DNA from: BJGN01 sp041159865
GTDB taxonomy: Bacteria; Bacteroidota; Bacteroidia; Chitinophagales; Saprospiraceae
Length of the DNA stretch: 48,992 nucleotides
Assembly: GCA_041159865.1 (NCBI GenBank)
Contig: JBEAXK010000157.1
Location: forward strand, 1 to 48,992
Reading direction: 5' to 3'
How positions within the stretch are numbered: the stretch's first letter is position 1; each line of letters starts with the position of its first letter. Made by a program: the position numbers and the translations under genes. This document shows, one piece after another, positions 27,402-35,347 of this stretch. Below the pieces are notes generated by a model. That model was not told the DNA's origin. It saw only the letters and a program-made list of their open reading frames with translations, and made no database searches.

Positions 27402-28499
27402 TTATTTTTCGAAGCCTTCTTTTTTTAGCCCAACTATTCTGACAGCATTTTGGTAATAAATCTTTTTCAAAATTTTGTCTGGAAGGTTAAGCCCATACAT
27501 TTTCCAAAAGGCATGATATCTTTTATAATATGGAAAATACTCATCGGCAGTTTCCAAAACCCTAAAATAAGTAAAATATTCCTCAGGATTATAAGCATCT
27601 TTTCCGAAAAGAATACGATCCTGATATTTTTCAAAAAAAGATCCTGCTCGTCTTGGCTGTCGTCCTAATTCAGCAATAACAGCACCAAATTCAACATTCA
27701 CATGAGGAAATACGTCTAAGAAACGAGACAGGGAGTCGAGGTCATTGGCCATCCATCCAAAATGAGCATTGATAAAGGTAGTTTTAGTATGTTTTTGAAA
27801 AACATGATGTTGCTCCTTAATCAAAGTTGAAAAAGGCGCGGGATCAGTATCGCTTCTTTTTCTTCCTGGATGCGTTTTGAGCTCCAGCCAACGTTCATTA
27901 TTTTCATCAAAAGGTTCCCAAAACTGAGCTGGGTCTGCGGAGTGAATCAAAACCGGAATACCGAGTTCACCACATTTTGCCCATATAGGATCTAATCTTG
28001 GATCATCAATAGCTATTCTATTTCCTGCTTTATCTTTTGTACTAAGACCTAAACTTTTAAAAATTTTGAGACCTTTTGCTCCATTTTGAACATCGAATTC
28101 GAGTTGTTTTACAGCATTTGCTGACCAATCACTTTCTTCAATGCCATTAAAACTTACGTTTGTAAAAATAGCAATTCTATCTTCTGCACCATATTTTTTC
28201 ACATTTTCGATCATTCCTTTCAATGCATTTCCGCCTCTACCACTCAGATTAATGCATACTTGCATATTCAAAGCATCCATTTCTTTTAATAAAATACTTA
28301 TATCCTGAGTGGCCATGTTCCAATGATGGCTATGTAGATCCACAAATGGAAATTTAGCCTTTGTTAAAGGATGTTCGGGTACTTTTAGGGATGAAGGTGG
28401 GTCATATTTTTCAAAATCCATTTTATTTTCCTGTCCAAAAACAAAAATGGATAAAATAGAAAGGGAAAGAGATAGAAATAAAAGTTTAACAGCTGCCAT
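27402..28499 (-). CDS. Secreted amidohydrolase (Amidohydro_2 type)
   Basis: The product has 365 residues. A signal peptide (about 1-22, IFVFGQ) directs export. The TIM-barrel metal site starts with FVDLHSHHWNM (HxH, about residues 51-61). FINAHFGWMANDLDSL supplies another His, and FGKDAYNPEEYF the last acidic region. The C-terminal helix segment (ILKKIYYQNAVRIVGL) is typical of Amidohydro_2 proteins, which hydrolyse or decarboxylate small cyclic or acyl substrates. The substrate cannot be told. It lies 48 bases after the Pat-like gene and 12 before the TPM gene, so it may belong to the same long minus-strand unit that starts at the deacetylase. Confidence 0.82.
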   Translation of the reverse strand: MAAVKLLFLSLSLSILSIFVFGQENKMDFEKYDPPSSLKVPEHPLTKAKFPFVDLHSHHWNMATQDISILLKEMDALNMQVCINLSGRGGNALKGMIENVKKYGAEDRIAIFTNVSFNGIEESDWSANAVKQLEFDVQNGAKGLKIFKSLGLSTKDKAGNRIAIDDPRLDPIWAKCGELGIPVLIHSADPAQFWEPFDENNERWLELKTHPGRKRSDTDPAPFSTLIKEQHHVFQKHTKTTFINAHFGWMANDLDSLSRFLDVFPHVNVEFGAVIAELGRQPRRAGSFFEKYQDRILFGKDAYNPEEYFTYFRVLETADEYFPYYKRYHAFWKMYGLNLPDKILKKIYYQNAVRIVGLKKEGFEK

Positions 28500-28547
28500 G
28501 TAAATATTTTTTTACAATATACGGTTTATGTATTCAAAAAGGAAAGC

Positions 28548-31220
28548 TTACGAAATGTTTAAAAAAGCTTCATAAACATCAGGATATTTTTTGTCAATGG
28601 TGAATCCTTTTTTAATAAAAAGTTTAATCATGGACTCGTTATTTGGTAAAACGGAAGCCACAATTTTTTTAATACCCCGTTTTTGGGCAATCTCCAAAAT
28701 ATGATCTGTTAAAATATTGCCCAGTCCTTGTCCCTGCCAATGGTCTGCAACTAAAATGGAATATTCAGCTGATTCACGCCAGGCATCCTCAATAATTCGG
28801 ACAATTCCTGTAATTATTTCCAGGGTTTTTCCCTCTTTTATATCTGTATGTACCGCTACTATGGCTATTTCCCTGTCATAATCAATGTGTGTAAATCTGG
28901 TTAACCAGGTATGATTTATCTTAGGAATATAACCAAAAAAACGCATATATAAGGTCTCTCTGGAAACATTTTTGAGCATTTCAGCTAAGCCAGGTTCATC
29001 TTCAGGTTTTATTGGACGAAGATGTATGGAGTGACCGGTAGATAGCATTTTATCTAAACAATAATCTTTTCCCGGATAAGGCGAGATGGCCAGATGTCTA
29101 AAATGTAATGGATCGTTTCCTGGTATTTTTTGTAATCTAACCGCAACATGTAATGCCATTCCAATTTCATGGTCCATTCTAAACGGATTTATTTCTACTG
29201 CGGCTATGGCGGGAAAATCCATTAATAAGTAGGAAAATCTGTGAATCAGTAAATACAATTGATTTAAAGGGACACCCGGTTGATTTCTGTATCCTTTTAA
29301 TAGTGTAAAAAGATGTGTTCCTTCCACCATCTGTTGTGCCAGCGCCATATTCATGGGTGGAAGGCCAACTCGAATATCGGGAAATACCTCTTTGTCCCAT
29401 CCTCCTTTCCCAAATAATACCAAGGGTCCAAAAGTGGGATCTTTATAGGACCCTATGAATAGTTCAAATCCCTTATGTAACATTTTTTCAATGCGGATTC
29501 CTTTTATAAGAGCATTGGGGTGGGCTTTTTTACAACTATTCATCATGCTGTGCCAGATTTCTGATATTTCATTTAAATCTCTAATATTTAAACGAACACC
29601 ACCAACGGCAGTTTTTTGAAAAATATCAATGGAATCGATTTTCATAACAATAGGAAAACCTATTTTCTGGGCTATTACTTTTGCTTCCTCCACGGAGGTA
29701 CACAAAAAACTTTCATTAACAGGCAAACCATATCCCATCAATAAATCTTGGCCTTCTTTTTCTGAGAGTAAAAATCTGTTTTCAGAAAGCGCCTTTTCAA
29801 TAATTAGTTTTGCTGATTCTCTGTCTGCATCAAAATCAACAGGTATGGAAAGAGGTGTTTCATATAACATTTTAAGGTCTAAATGATATTGATACAACTT
29901 CATAAAGGCGTCAACTGCACTTTCCGGATAAGGGTAGCAGGGGATTTTTGCATTTCCCAAAATTTGCCTTGCTTCGGATACTTGATTCCCTCCCATCCAG
30001 ACAGTAAAAACGGGTTTTCGCAGCGGTTTTAATAGGGCAATTGCCTGGGCTATTTTTAACGCTTCATTTTTAAGATAAACAGAATAAACAATTAAGATGG
30101 CGTCAACCCCATCGTCATTTAAACAAATTTTAAGTGTCGATGTGTATCTATGGGTTTCTGCATAATTTCCAACATGAATGGGGCTATCAGCAGCAGAAGT
30201 ATGTGGTAAAATTTCATTTAATTTTTCAACAGACTCTTTGGATAAGACACTATGTTTTCCTCCTTTTTTTAGTAGTGTGTCGAGGGCTAAAATTCCACCT
30301 GCGGCAATATTGGACAAAATCACCATATTGCATCCAGTGGGTCTGATGGTATTTGTTGCTGCTAGACCCAGATTAAATAGCTGTGCAATTGTATCAACTC
30401 TAATAATCCCAGCCCGCTGAAAAGCGGCATCGAAGGCAAAATCCTTTTCCTTTTCCCAATCCAGAACAGAAGAGTTCCAATCATTATCATCTTTTTTTCT
30501 ATTTGCTTTTAAAATGATTATTGGTTTATTCCTGGAAAATGACCTGGCAGCACTTAAAAAGCGCCTGGCATTAGGTAGTTTTTCCATGTATATTAATATG
30601 CCGGAAGTCTGGCTGTCGGTTCCCAGAAAGTCTATGCAATCTGCAAAGTCAATATCACTGGCAATGCCTAAAGAGATGACGTGGCTGAAGCCAACTTCGC
30701 GCTCACCTGCCCAGTCTAACATGGCTTCCAGAAGGGGACCACTTTGAGAAAGCAGGGCTAAATTACCCTTTCTGACAGACACAGGCATATTGGTCGCATA
30801 AATCATTTTGTAAGGATGAATATAACCAAGACTATATGGTCCCAGCATTCTAATTTCTCCTTCCTTACACTTTTTATTGATGTAGGCGATGGTAAGCGTG
30901 TCTTGAATATCAAAATCGGGGCCAAAAAACAAAATACTACCCACTTTTGCATCTACACACTCATCAATTACCTGTCGGATGACCCTAAAGGGTGCACAAA
31001 AAATAGCTAAATCAGCTGGCTCGGGTATTTTCCCCACTTTACTAAATGCTGGAACTCCCAAAATAGAAGCATGTTTGGTACTCACAGGATATAAAGCGCC
31101 TGGAAAACCTGTTCGGTAAAGATTTTCCATTATCATTCTTCCTGCACTTCCATCCCTTTCTGATGCGCCAATGACTACTATACTTCGGGGCTCAAAAAGT
31201 TGTTCTAATTTTTGCCTCAT
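28548..31220 (-). CDS. Pat-like protein acetyltransferase: NDP-forming acyl-CoA synthetase-like region fused to GNAT
   Basis: The product has 890 residues in this order: CoA-binding Rossmann domain (about 9-135; SIVVIGASERDGS), ligase-CoA domains (to about 450), ATP-grasp (about 475-700; KIGFPIVMKIDS, GGVRLNI) and GNAT (about 730-888; acetyl-CoA loop QGQGLG at 829-834). This is the layout of Pat/PatZ lysine acetyltransferases. In active ADP-forming acetyl-CoA synthetases a phospho-His sits in SHTG and a second His in the ILHKxDxGGV motif. By eye these positions are Val252 (SSVLDW) and Gln535 (DIFQKTAVGGV), so the synthetase half is probably non-catalytic and regulatory. It lies six bases downstream of a deacetylase-family gene, consistent with reversible protein acylation (inference). 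Confidence 0.88.
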   Translation of the reverse strand: MRQKLEQLFEPRSIVVIGASERDGSAGRMIMENLYRTGFPGALYPVSTKHASILGVPAFSKVGKIPEPADLAIFCAPFRVIRQVIDECVDAKVGSILFFGPDFDIQDTLTIAYINKKCKEGEIRMLGPYSLGYIHPYKMIYATNMPVSVRKGNLALLSQSGPLLEAMLDWAGEREVGFSHVISLGIASDIDFADCIDFLGTDSQTSGILIYMEKLPNARRFLSAARSFSRNKPIIILKANRKKDDNDWNSSVLDWEKEKDFAFDAAFQRAGIIRVDTIAQLFNLGLAATNTIRPTGCNMVILSNIAAGGILALDTLLKKGGKHSVLSKESVEKLNEILPHTSAADSPIHVGNYAETHRYTSTLKICLNDDGVDAILIVYSVYLKNEALKIAQAIALLKPLRKPVFTVWMGGNQVSEARQILGNAKIPCYPYPESAVDAFMKLYQYHLDLKMLYETPLSIPVDFDADRESAKLIIEKALSENRFLLSEKEGQDLLMGYGLPVNESFLCTSVEEAKVIAQKIGFPIVMKIDSIDIFQKTAVGGVRLNIRDLNEISEIWHSMMNSCKKAHPNALIKGIRIEKMLHKGFELFIGSYKDPTFGPLVLFGKGGWDKEVFPDIRVGLPPMNMALAQQMVEGTHLFTLLKGYRNQPGVPLNQLYLLIHRFSYLLMDFPAIAAVEINPFRMDHEIGMALHVAVRLQKIPGNDPLHFRHLAISPYPGKDYCLDKMLSTGHSIHLRPIKPEDEPGLAEMLKNVSRETLYMRFFGYIPKINHTWLTRFTHIDYDREIAIVAVHTDIKEGKTLEIITGIVRIIEDAWRESAEYSILVADHWQGQGLGNILTDHILEIAQKRGIKKIVASVLPNNESMIKLFIKKGFTIDKKYPDVYEAFLNIS

Positions 31221-31226
31221 ATTAGA

Positions 31227-32183
31227 TTATATTTTCCAATAAGGTTTTAATAATCCCAAAACTCCATGTAAATTCATTTCATAGGTTTCCCAGGCTCTCA
31301 GCCCCGAGATACTTTTCTCAACTGTATAGGGTATATTTTGTCCGTTCATACCCGCAAGAAAAGAATAAATACCCCTTTCTAATGCACCAGGATTATAACC
31401 ACCTTCTAAAACAGCAAAAGTGTTGTTGAAATAAGAAGCAATCATTTTTCCAATTTGATAAAATGCATTTGGGGATAAGTTTAATTGCAATAACGGATCT
31501 TCCTCTGCACCATCGAATCCAGCAGAAATTGCAACAATATCAGGATTAAATGATTTGAAAATGGGCATAAAATGGGCAAATGCATCTAAAAATATATCAT
31601 CACCAGCATTTGGCGGTACGCCCATGTTCATATTAAACCCCTTGCCTTTACCTTCTCCAATAGCATGTAAATCGCCTGTACCTGGAAAAGCAGGGTGCTG
31701 ATGAATGGAGAAATATAATACCTTGTCCGTTTCGTAAAATATATCGGCAGTACCATCACCATAATGACCATCAAAATCTATAATTAGAACCCGTTTACCT
31801 TCTCTCACTTTAAATTCACTGGCAATGGCAATATTATTAAACAGGCAAAATCCACTGGCTTTTTCACGGTAAGAATGATGGCCGGGAGGGCGTATAAGAG
31901 CAAAATTACCAGTATCTGCTGCTTGAACTGCAGCACCAACCCCATAAGAGGCAACGGAAAAACTTTGTTTTGAAAGAAAAGTGTCCTCATCCAGTTGATG
32001 AAAATCTTTTGAATTTTCACGAATTTTTTGAATATGCGCAGAGCTGTGTATTAAGTTAAGATATTTTTCCCCGTCCACTAATTCATTTTGAGGTAAATGT
32101 CTGAATGCATTTAATCTTAATGCATTTTCAGGATGTAAACCTGTGTTATGTTCGTAAACAATTGGATTGAAAGTTAATTCCAT
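31227..32183 (-). CDS. Histone deacetylase-family (AcuC/HDAC-like) hydrolase
   Basis: The product has 318 residues in the arginase/deacetylase fold. The catalytic His pair is His102-His103 (RPPGHHSY), and GFCLFNN follows. Zinc ligands are Asp138 and His140 (DFDGHYGDGT) and Asp224 (SAGFDGAEEDP), with the transition-state Tyr263 in LEGGYNPG. All core residues are present; the residue after the zinc His is Tyr141 rather than the more usual His. Such enzymes remove acyl groups from lysines, polyamines or other amides. It is the first gene of the minus-strand unit and its stop lies six bases before the Pat-like gene, suggesting an acylation/deacylation pair. Confidence 0.9.
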   Translation of the reverse strand: MELTFNPIVYEHNTGLHPENALRLNAFRHLPQNELVDGEKYLNLIHSSAHIQKIRENSKDFHQLDEDTFLSKQSFSVASYGVGAAVQAADTGNFALIRPPGHHSYREKASGFCLFNNIAIASEFKVREGKRVLIIDFDGHYGDGTADIFYETDKVLYFSIHQHPAFPGTGDLHAIGEGKGKGFNMNMGVPPNAGDDIFLDAFAHFMPIFKSFNPDIVAISAGFDGAEEDPLLQLNLSPNAFYQIGKMIASYFNNTFAVLEGGYNPGALERGIYSFLAGMNGQNIPYTVEKSISGLRAWETYEMNLHGVLGLLKPYWKI

Positions 32184-32236
32184 TATATTCCTTTTTTATT
32201 AAAGATAAAAAGATTGATAAATATTGTCTGGCGTTA

Positions 32237-32250
32237 TTGACAAATATCAT
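32237..32250 (+). promoter_or_regulatory. CRP/FNR-type activator box upstream of the candidate small RNA
   Basis: TTGACAAATATCAT closely resembles the FNR box TTGAT-N4-ATCAA (core TGA-N6-TCA at 32238-32249). Its centre (32243.5) lies 29.5 bases before the first base of the TAACTTTG element at 32273. With a start site five bases after that element, the centre is at -41.5, the class II activator position. This would explain the lack of a -33 box. Confidence 0.5.
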
Positions 32251-32272
32251 TCCTAACCGTCTCACAGCAGAT

Positions 32273-32280
32273 TAACTTTG
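32273..32280 (+). promoter_or_regulatory. Putative -7 promoter element (TAACTTTG) of the candidate small RNA
   Basis: This is a full match to TAnnTTTG on the plus strand, inside a 258-base gap between two genes that are both on the minus strand. Transcription should start near 32285. Confidence 0.5.
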
Positions 32281-32284
32281 TATC

Positions 32285-32348
32285 ATTCATTTAATTCGGG
32301 TGATTTTAGGGAATTCGTGGAGCATCTTAAGGTGCTCCATTTTTTTTT
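32285..32348 (+). ncRNA. Candidate small RNA, about 64 nt
   Basis: A plus-strand unit with an FNR-like box, a -7 element and a strong terminator (32319-32348) contains no ATG and no plausible reading frame. Both neighbouring genes are on the opposite strand and the next plus-strand gene is 3 kb away, so the terminator has no known gene to serve. The part before the terminator hairpin is about 34 bases, A/T- and G-rich (GGGTGATTTTAGGG). I do not recognise it as 6S, tmRNA, SRP or any riboswitch. Function unknown; regulation by a CRP/FNR protein is inferred from the promoter layout. Confidence 0.45.
32319..32348 (+). terminator. Orphan plus-strand terminator (end of candidate small RNA)
   Basis: GGAGCATCTT (32319-32328) pairs with AAGGTGCTCC (32329-32338) with one T-G wobble, the central bases forming the loop. 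A-T and eight more T follow. On the other strand no T-run follows, so it works only for plus-strand transcripts. Confidence 0.85.
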
Positions 32349-32363
32349 AATTTAAATAGGAAT

Positions 32364-32406
32364 TAAAAAATCACCTCGTAAGGGTTTGATACCTGACGAG
32401 GTGATT
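32364..32406 (-). terminator. Terminator of the hsp20-usp operon
   Basis: An 11-bp perfect stem, AATCACCTCGT (32369-32379) with ACGAGGTGATT (32396-32406), with extra AGG/CCT pairing inside. Read on the minus strand it is followed by a T-run, 36 bases after the stop codon of the universal stress gene. Confidence 0.9.
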
Positions 32407-32441
32407 AATAACTTTTTTAATTATTGGATTGAATTATCTTC

Positions 32442-33326
32442 TTATCTCAATATAAGGATATGTTGATCTTCGTTTTTTTCGACAACAGCCTCTGTGACGC
32501 TGCCAAAAAGCATTGATTTTAGCATGGAGTGACCCTGAGCTCCCATTAGAATTAAATCGTATTCTCCGTTTTTAGCAAATTCTTGAATATGGATACCTGG
32601 ATTATGATAATGATTATCAATTAATTCCAGTCTAATCCTTTCTGCTCCTGGTATGGTAGAAAATAATTTTTCAAATGATTTGTTCGCAGCTTCTCGGAGT
32701 GCTTCTCTAAAAGTTGAATCAACTAATGCCTGATTGTAAAAATCAGCTGGTGGTTGTTCGACAATATGTAAAGCAGTAATAGAAATATCAGGCTTTTTTG
32801 CTTGCATAGCAAGAGCCATATTTAAGGCTTTTTTTGAATGTTCTGAAAAATCCATTGGAACTAATATCCATTTGAAGGATCTTTCTTTTTCTGGGACGAT
32901 TAAAACACTAGTTGGAGCTGTTCTTGCAACCCGTTTTGCAGTGAGACCGCTTTTTCCAGGGAGCTTTTTCTGTCCAATTATCAATAAATCCGCATCTTTA
33001 ATACTCAGCCAGTGCATTAATTTTTGGTAAGGCTTACCTTCCCTAACTTCAACGGAATAGGAAAAGGCTGGATATTTATCCCATGTTTCCTCCACTCGTT
33101 GCAGAATATCTTCCCTCATCCTTTCATCAACGGGCATTTTTGAATTAAATATTTGATGATAAGTTGATTCTAAATTTTCAGGGACTGAAAAATCGGGGGA
33201 GACATGTAAAAGGTATGCTTTTTCTGAAGCGGTTAATTCTCCAACTGTTTTTAATACCTTTAAAATTTGATTATCCTGCAAGCTTAAATCTAATGCTGCC
33301 AAAATAATAGGGAATGTATTTTTCAT
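32442..33326 (-). CDS. Tandem universal stress protein (UspA family)
   Basis: The product has 294 residues from the ATG at 33326, where the family-typical first strand begins (MKNTFPIILAALDLS). An ATG 45 bases upstream (33371) is also in frame but would overlap the preceding gene and add an odd hydrophobic/basic tail. Two Usp domains are present, about residues 1-140 and 150-294. The second keeps the ATP-binding signature G-x2-G-x9-G-S (GAQGHSMLKSMLFGS, about 267-281); the first keeps only part (GQKKLPGKSG). Usp proteins help cells endure oxygen limitation and other stress. It is co-transcribed with the Hsp20 gene 16 bases upstream. Confidence 0.9.
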   Translation of the reverse strand: MKNTFPIILAALDLSLQDNQILKVLKTVGELTASEKAYLLHVSPDFSVPENLESTYHQIFNSKMPVDERMREDILQRVEETWDKYPAFSYSVEVREGKPYQKLMHWLSIKDADLLIIGQKKLPGKSGLTAKRVARTAPTSVLIVPEKERSFKWILVPMDFSEHSKKALNMALAMQAKKPDISITALHIVEQPPADFYNQALVDSTFREALREAANKSFEKLFSTIPGAERIRLELIDNHYHNPGIHIQEFAKNGEYDLILMGAQGHSMLKSMLFGSVTEAVVEKNEDQHILILR

Positions 33327-33342
33327 GATAGTAAATTTTAAT

Positions 33343-33792
33343 TTAAAAAATATTGATTTTCTCAACACCATCTCTTTCTTTATTATTCTGAATGGATGTG
33401 AAAGTTAAAACGATTACCTCATTGTGATACATGGCCTGAATTTCATCTTGATTAACAGTCTCCTTTAATTCAAAAATTTGCTCGAAAGAAATCGTTTTTT
33501 CAACTAAGCTGATAAAATTGTTTTCAATTTCAGGACAATTTTCTTTTAATCCTGTAACTTTCAAAAATTTACCCGATAGTTCCAAGTGAATCTCTTCTTT
33601 TGAAAATCCTTCAGTTGGTATAGTAAAATGATAAATATGATCTCTTGTGACATCATTTTCAGAAATTTCTTCATTTTTATACCATGTCTCATGTAAAGAA
33701 GAATGTCCTAAAAAGTGATTTTTATCGATTAGGGTAGCAAATTCACTTCCAAATCGATTAAAACTGCTGTTTTTTAATTTTACCATCCACAT
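33343..33792 (-). CDS. Divergent Hsp20/alpha-crystallin-type small heat shock protein
   Basis: The product has 149 residues. An alpha-crystallin domain is readable at about residues 48-130: YHFTIPTEGFSKEEIHLELSG (strands 2-3, the P-G-F-x-K-E-E-I pattern), FLKVTG, FEQIFELKETVNQDEIQAMY and VIVLTF, matching LPE-vd-ekikA-GvL of Hsp20 proteins. It lacks the usual C-terminal IxI motif (it ends KINIF, which might replace it). It acts as an ATP-independent holdase in the cytoplasm. The start is at 33792 or the ATG at 33786. It lies between hemN and the usp gene, in a stress/low-oxygen cluster, with a CRP/FNR-like box 95 bases upstream. Confidence 0.75.
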   Translation of the reverse strand: MWMVKLKNSSFNRFGSEFATLIDKNHFLGHSSLHETWYKNEEISENDVTRDHIYHFTIPTEGFSKEEIHLELSGKFLKVTGLKENCPEIENNFISLVEKTISFEQIFELKETVNQDEIQAMYHNEVIVLTFTSIQNNKERDGVEKINIF

Positions 33793-33886
33793 AAATAAGG
33801 TTTTTACTTTTTTCAGAATTCATTTAACAGGGTAAAATTGGAGTGATTTTAATTTAATCCTAAGGACTTTACTCCATGCTGGAAGA

Positions 33887-33898
33887 TGATTTTTGTCA
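33887..33898. promoter_or_regulatory. CRP/FNR-like half-symmetric box upstream of the hsp20 gene
   Basis: TGATTTTTGTCA has the TGA-N6-TCA core of CRP/FNR sites and lies just beyond the end of hemN, 95 bases before the hsp20 start. No good -7 element is found at the expected distance (best is a 4-of-6 TAGGATTA, one base off register), so this is the weakest of the four boxes. Confidence 0.25.
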
Positions 33899-33899
33899 C

Positions 33900-35255
33900 C
33901 TAAATGGATTTACTAAACAAGGGGTTTACTGGTTTATTCGCTCTGTATTTATGGTCAAAGACCAGGCAGATATTTCTGAGGTATGACTTACCTGTATCAG
34001 TTACAATTAAACCATTTTCTTGCAGCAGGATTAAGCCGTCTTTTTCTAATTCGCTTAGTTCAAATTTTATCTGCTTTCCATTGTCATTATCCAAAAAGCT
34101 TTTAACCCAGCTAGTTTCATTTTGGCATAGAATATTTTTAATTTGTTTTCCTGTTTCCTGCTCTTCTGCTTTTAACAAATGTCCTTTTTCAATAGGTATT
34201 TGTCCATTTTCAACTTTTTTTTGATAAAATTCTAAATCTCTGTGATTTTGAATATATGTATTTTCATTACTGCTAATGGCGGAAACGCCTAATCCTAATA
34301 AAACAGAAGTATCCTTAGGGGTATAACCCATGAAATTGCGATGGAGATTTTTGTTTAAAAATGCTTGGTATAAGTCATCTGTTGGCAAAGCAAAATGATC
34401 CATTCCGATGGGTAAATATCCATTTTCAATTAATAATTGTTTGCCAAGTTCAAAAAGTCTTTGTTTTTCAATACCAACGGGTAAATCTTTTTCTGAATAG
34501 GCTCTTTGACCTGGCTTAACCCAGGGTACGTGTGCATAACTATAAAAAGCAATTCGATCGGGTTTTAATTTTTTAATAAGTGAAATATTATGCCTGATAT
34601 GTTCTAATGTTTGTCCAGGTAAACCATAAATCAAGTCGTAATTAATGGATTTATAGTTATTCAATCTGGCTACATGGGTGATTTTTTCAATTTGTTCTAA
34701 CGTTTGAAATCTGTTAATCCGGGTTAATATGTCTGTTGAAAAATCTTGAATGCCCAGGCTGATTCTATTAAATCCTATTTTCCCCAATTTCTCAATATGT
34801 GTTAACGTAGTGGAGGAGGGGTGAGCTTCAAAACTTAAATCGGCATCGGCCGGAATTTCCATTTCTGACATTAACTGGGTTAAAAAATCAACCAGATTTT
34901 CAGAACTAAAAAAGGTAGGTGTTCCCCCACCCAGATGTAATTCCTGTAAAACAGGGGTGCTTTTAAACGATTTACTATATAAATGCCACTCCTTTAGTAA
35001 GGACTCCAAATAAGGTTTTTCGAGGCTATGGTTTTTAGTAATTCGTTTGTTGCAACCACAATAAGTACACAATATTTCGCAAAATGGAAGGTGTAAATAT
35101 AAACTTATTTTAGGATTTTGGATAAGTGAAGACCCTAGTCTTCTTTCCCAGATGCTTTCTGGTATTGGTTCGGTTTGCCAGTAGGGAACTGTAGGGTAAC
35201 TCGTATATCTTGGCGTTGGAATATCGTATTTACTTAATAGCTTTTCATTAATCAT
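33900..35255 (-). CDS. hemN: Oxygen-independent coproporphyrinogen III dehydrogenase
   Basis: The product has 451 residues, typical for true HemN. It is a radical-SAM enzyme that decarboxylates coproporphyrinogen III to protoporphyrinogen IX without oxygen, in heme synthesis. The CxxxCxxCxC motif characteristic of HemN is present as Cys59, Cys63, Cys66 and Cys68 (CEILCTYCGC), which separates it from HemW-like proteins. Also visible are LHLGGGTPTFFS, the ISLGIQDF strand and YDLIYGLPGQT. A -7 element and an FNR-like palindrome lie upstream. FNR control of hemN is well known in other bacteria. Confidence 0.95.
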   Translation of the reverse strand: MINEKLLSKYDIPTPRYTSYPTVPYWQTEPIPESIWERRLGSSLIQNPKISLYLHLPFCEILCTYCGCNKRITKNHSLEKPYLESLLKEWHLYSKSFKSTPVLQELHLGGGTPTFFSSENLVDFLTQLMSEMEIPADADLSFEAHPSSTTLTHIEKLGKIGFNRISLGIQDFSTDILTRINRFQTLEQIEKITHVARLNNYKSINYDLIYGLPGQTLEHIRHNISLIKKLKPDRIAFYSYAHVPWVKPGQRAYSEKDLPVGIEKQRLFELGKQLLIENGYLPIGMDHFALPTDDLYQAFLNKNLHRNFMGYTPKDTSVLLGLGVSAISSNENTYIQNHRDLEFYQKKVENGQIPIEKGHLLKAEEQETGKQIKNILCQNETSWVKSFLDNDNGKQIKFELSELEKDGLILLQENGLIVTDTGKSYLRNICLVFDHKYRANKPVNPLFSKSI

Positions 35256-35277
35256 CGTTAAAACTTTGTAATTTTGG

Positions 35278-35285
35278 CAAAGGTA
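35278..35285 (-). promoter_or_regulatory. Putative -7 promoter element (TACCTTTG) for hemN
   Basis: The minus strand from 35285 to 35278 reads TACCTTTG, a full TAnnTTTG match, 22 bases before the hemN ATG. The palindrome at 35330-35347 is centred about 53.5 bases upstream of it, near -65 from the predicted start site. Confidence 0.45.
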
Positions 35286-35329
35286 TCTTGAAGAATATCT
35301 TCATATAGATGACTTTTAACCCTACTTTT

Positions 35330-35347
35330 AACTGATAGAAATCAGTT
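35330..35347. promoter_or_regulatory. FNR-like palindrome between hemN and the gamma carbonic anhydrase gene
   Basis: AACTGATAGAAATCAGTT has 7-bp perfect arms around AGAA, and its core TGAT-N4-ATCA is that of the FNR box TTGAT-N4-ATCAA. It can serve either divergent gene. Toward the carbonic anhydrase gene, the sequence exactly 29.5 bases from the centre is GAACTTTA (4 of 6 for TAnnTTTG), the same register as at the other two boxes. Confidence 0.5.

Noticed and set aside
32319..32338. The GGAGCA/TGCTCC hairpin as terminator of the usp gene
   Set aside because: No T-run follows it on the minus strand, and a better minus-strand terminator (32364-32406) lies nearer to the usp stop codon. It fits only a plus-strand transcript.
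33327..33371. Longer universal stress protein starting at 33371
   Set aside because: It would overlap the hsp20 stop region and add 15 residues not seen in Usp proteins. The ATG at 33326 begins exactly at the first conserved strand.
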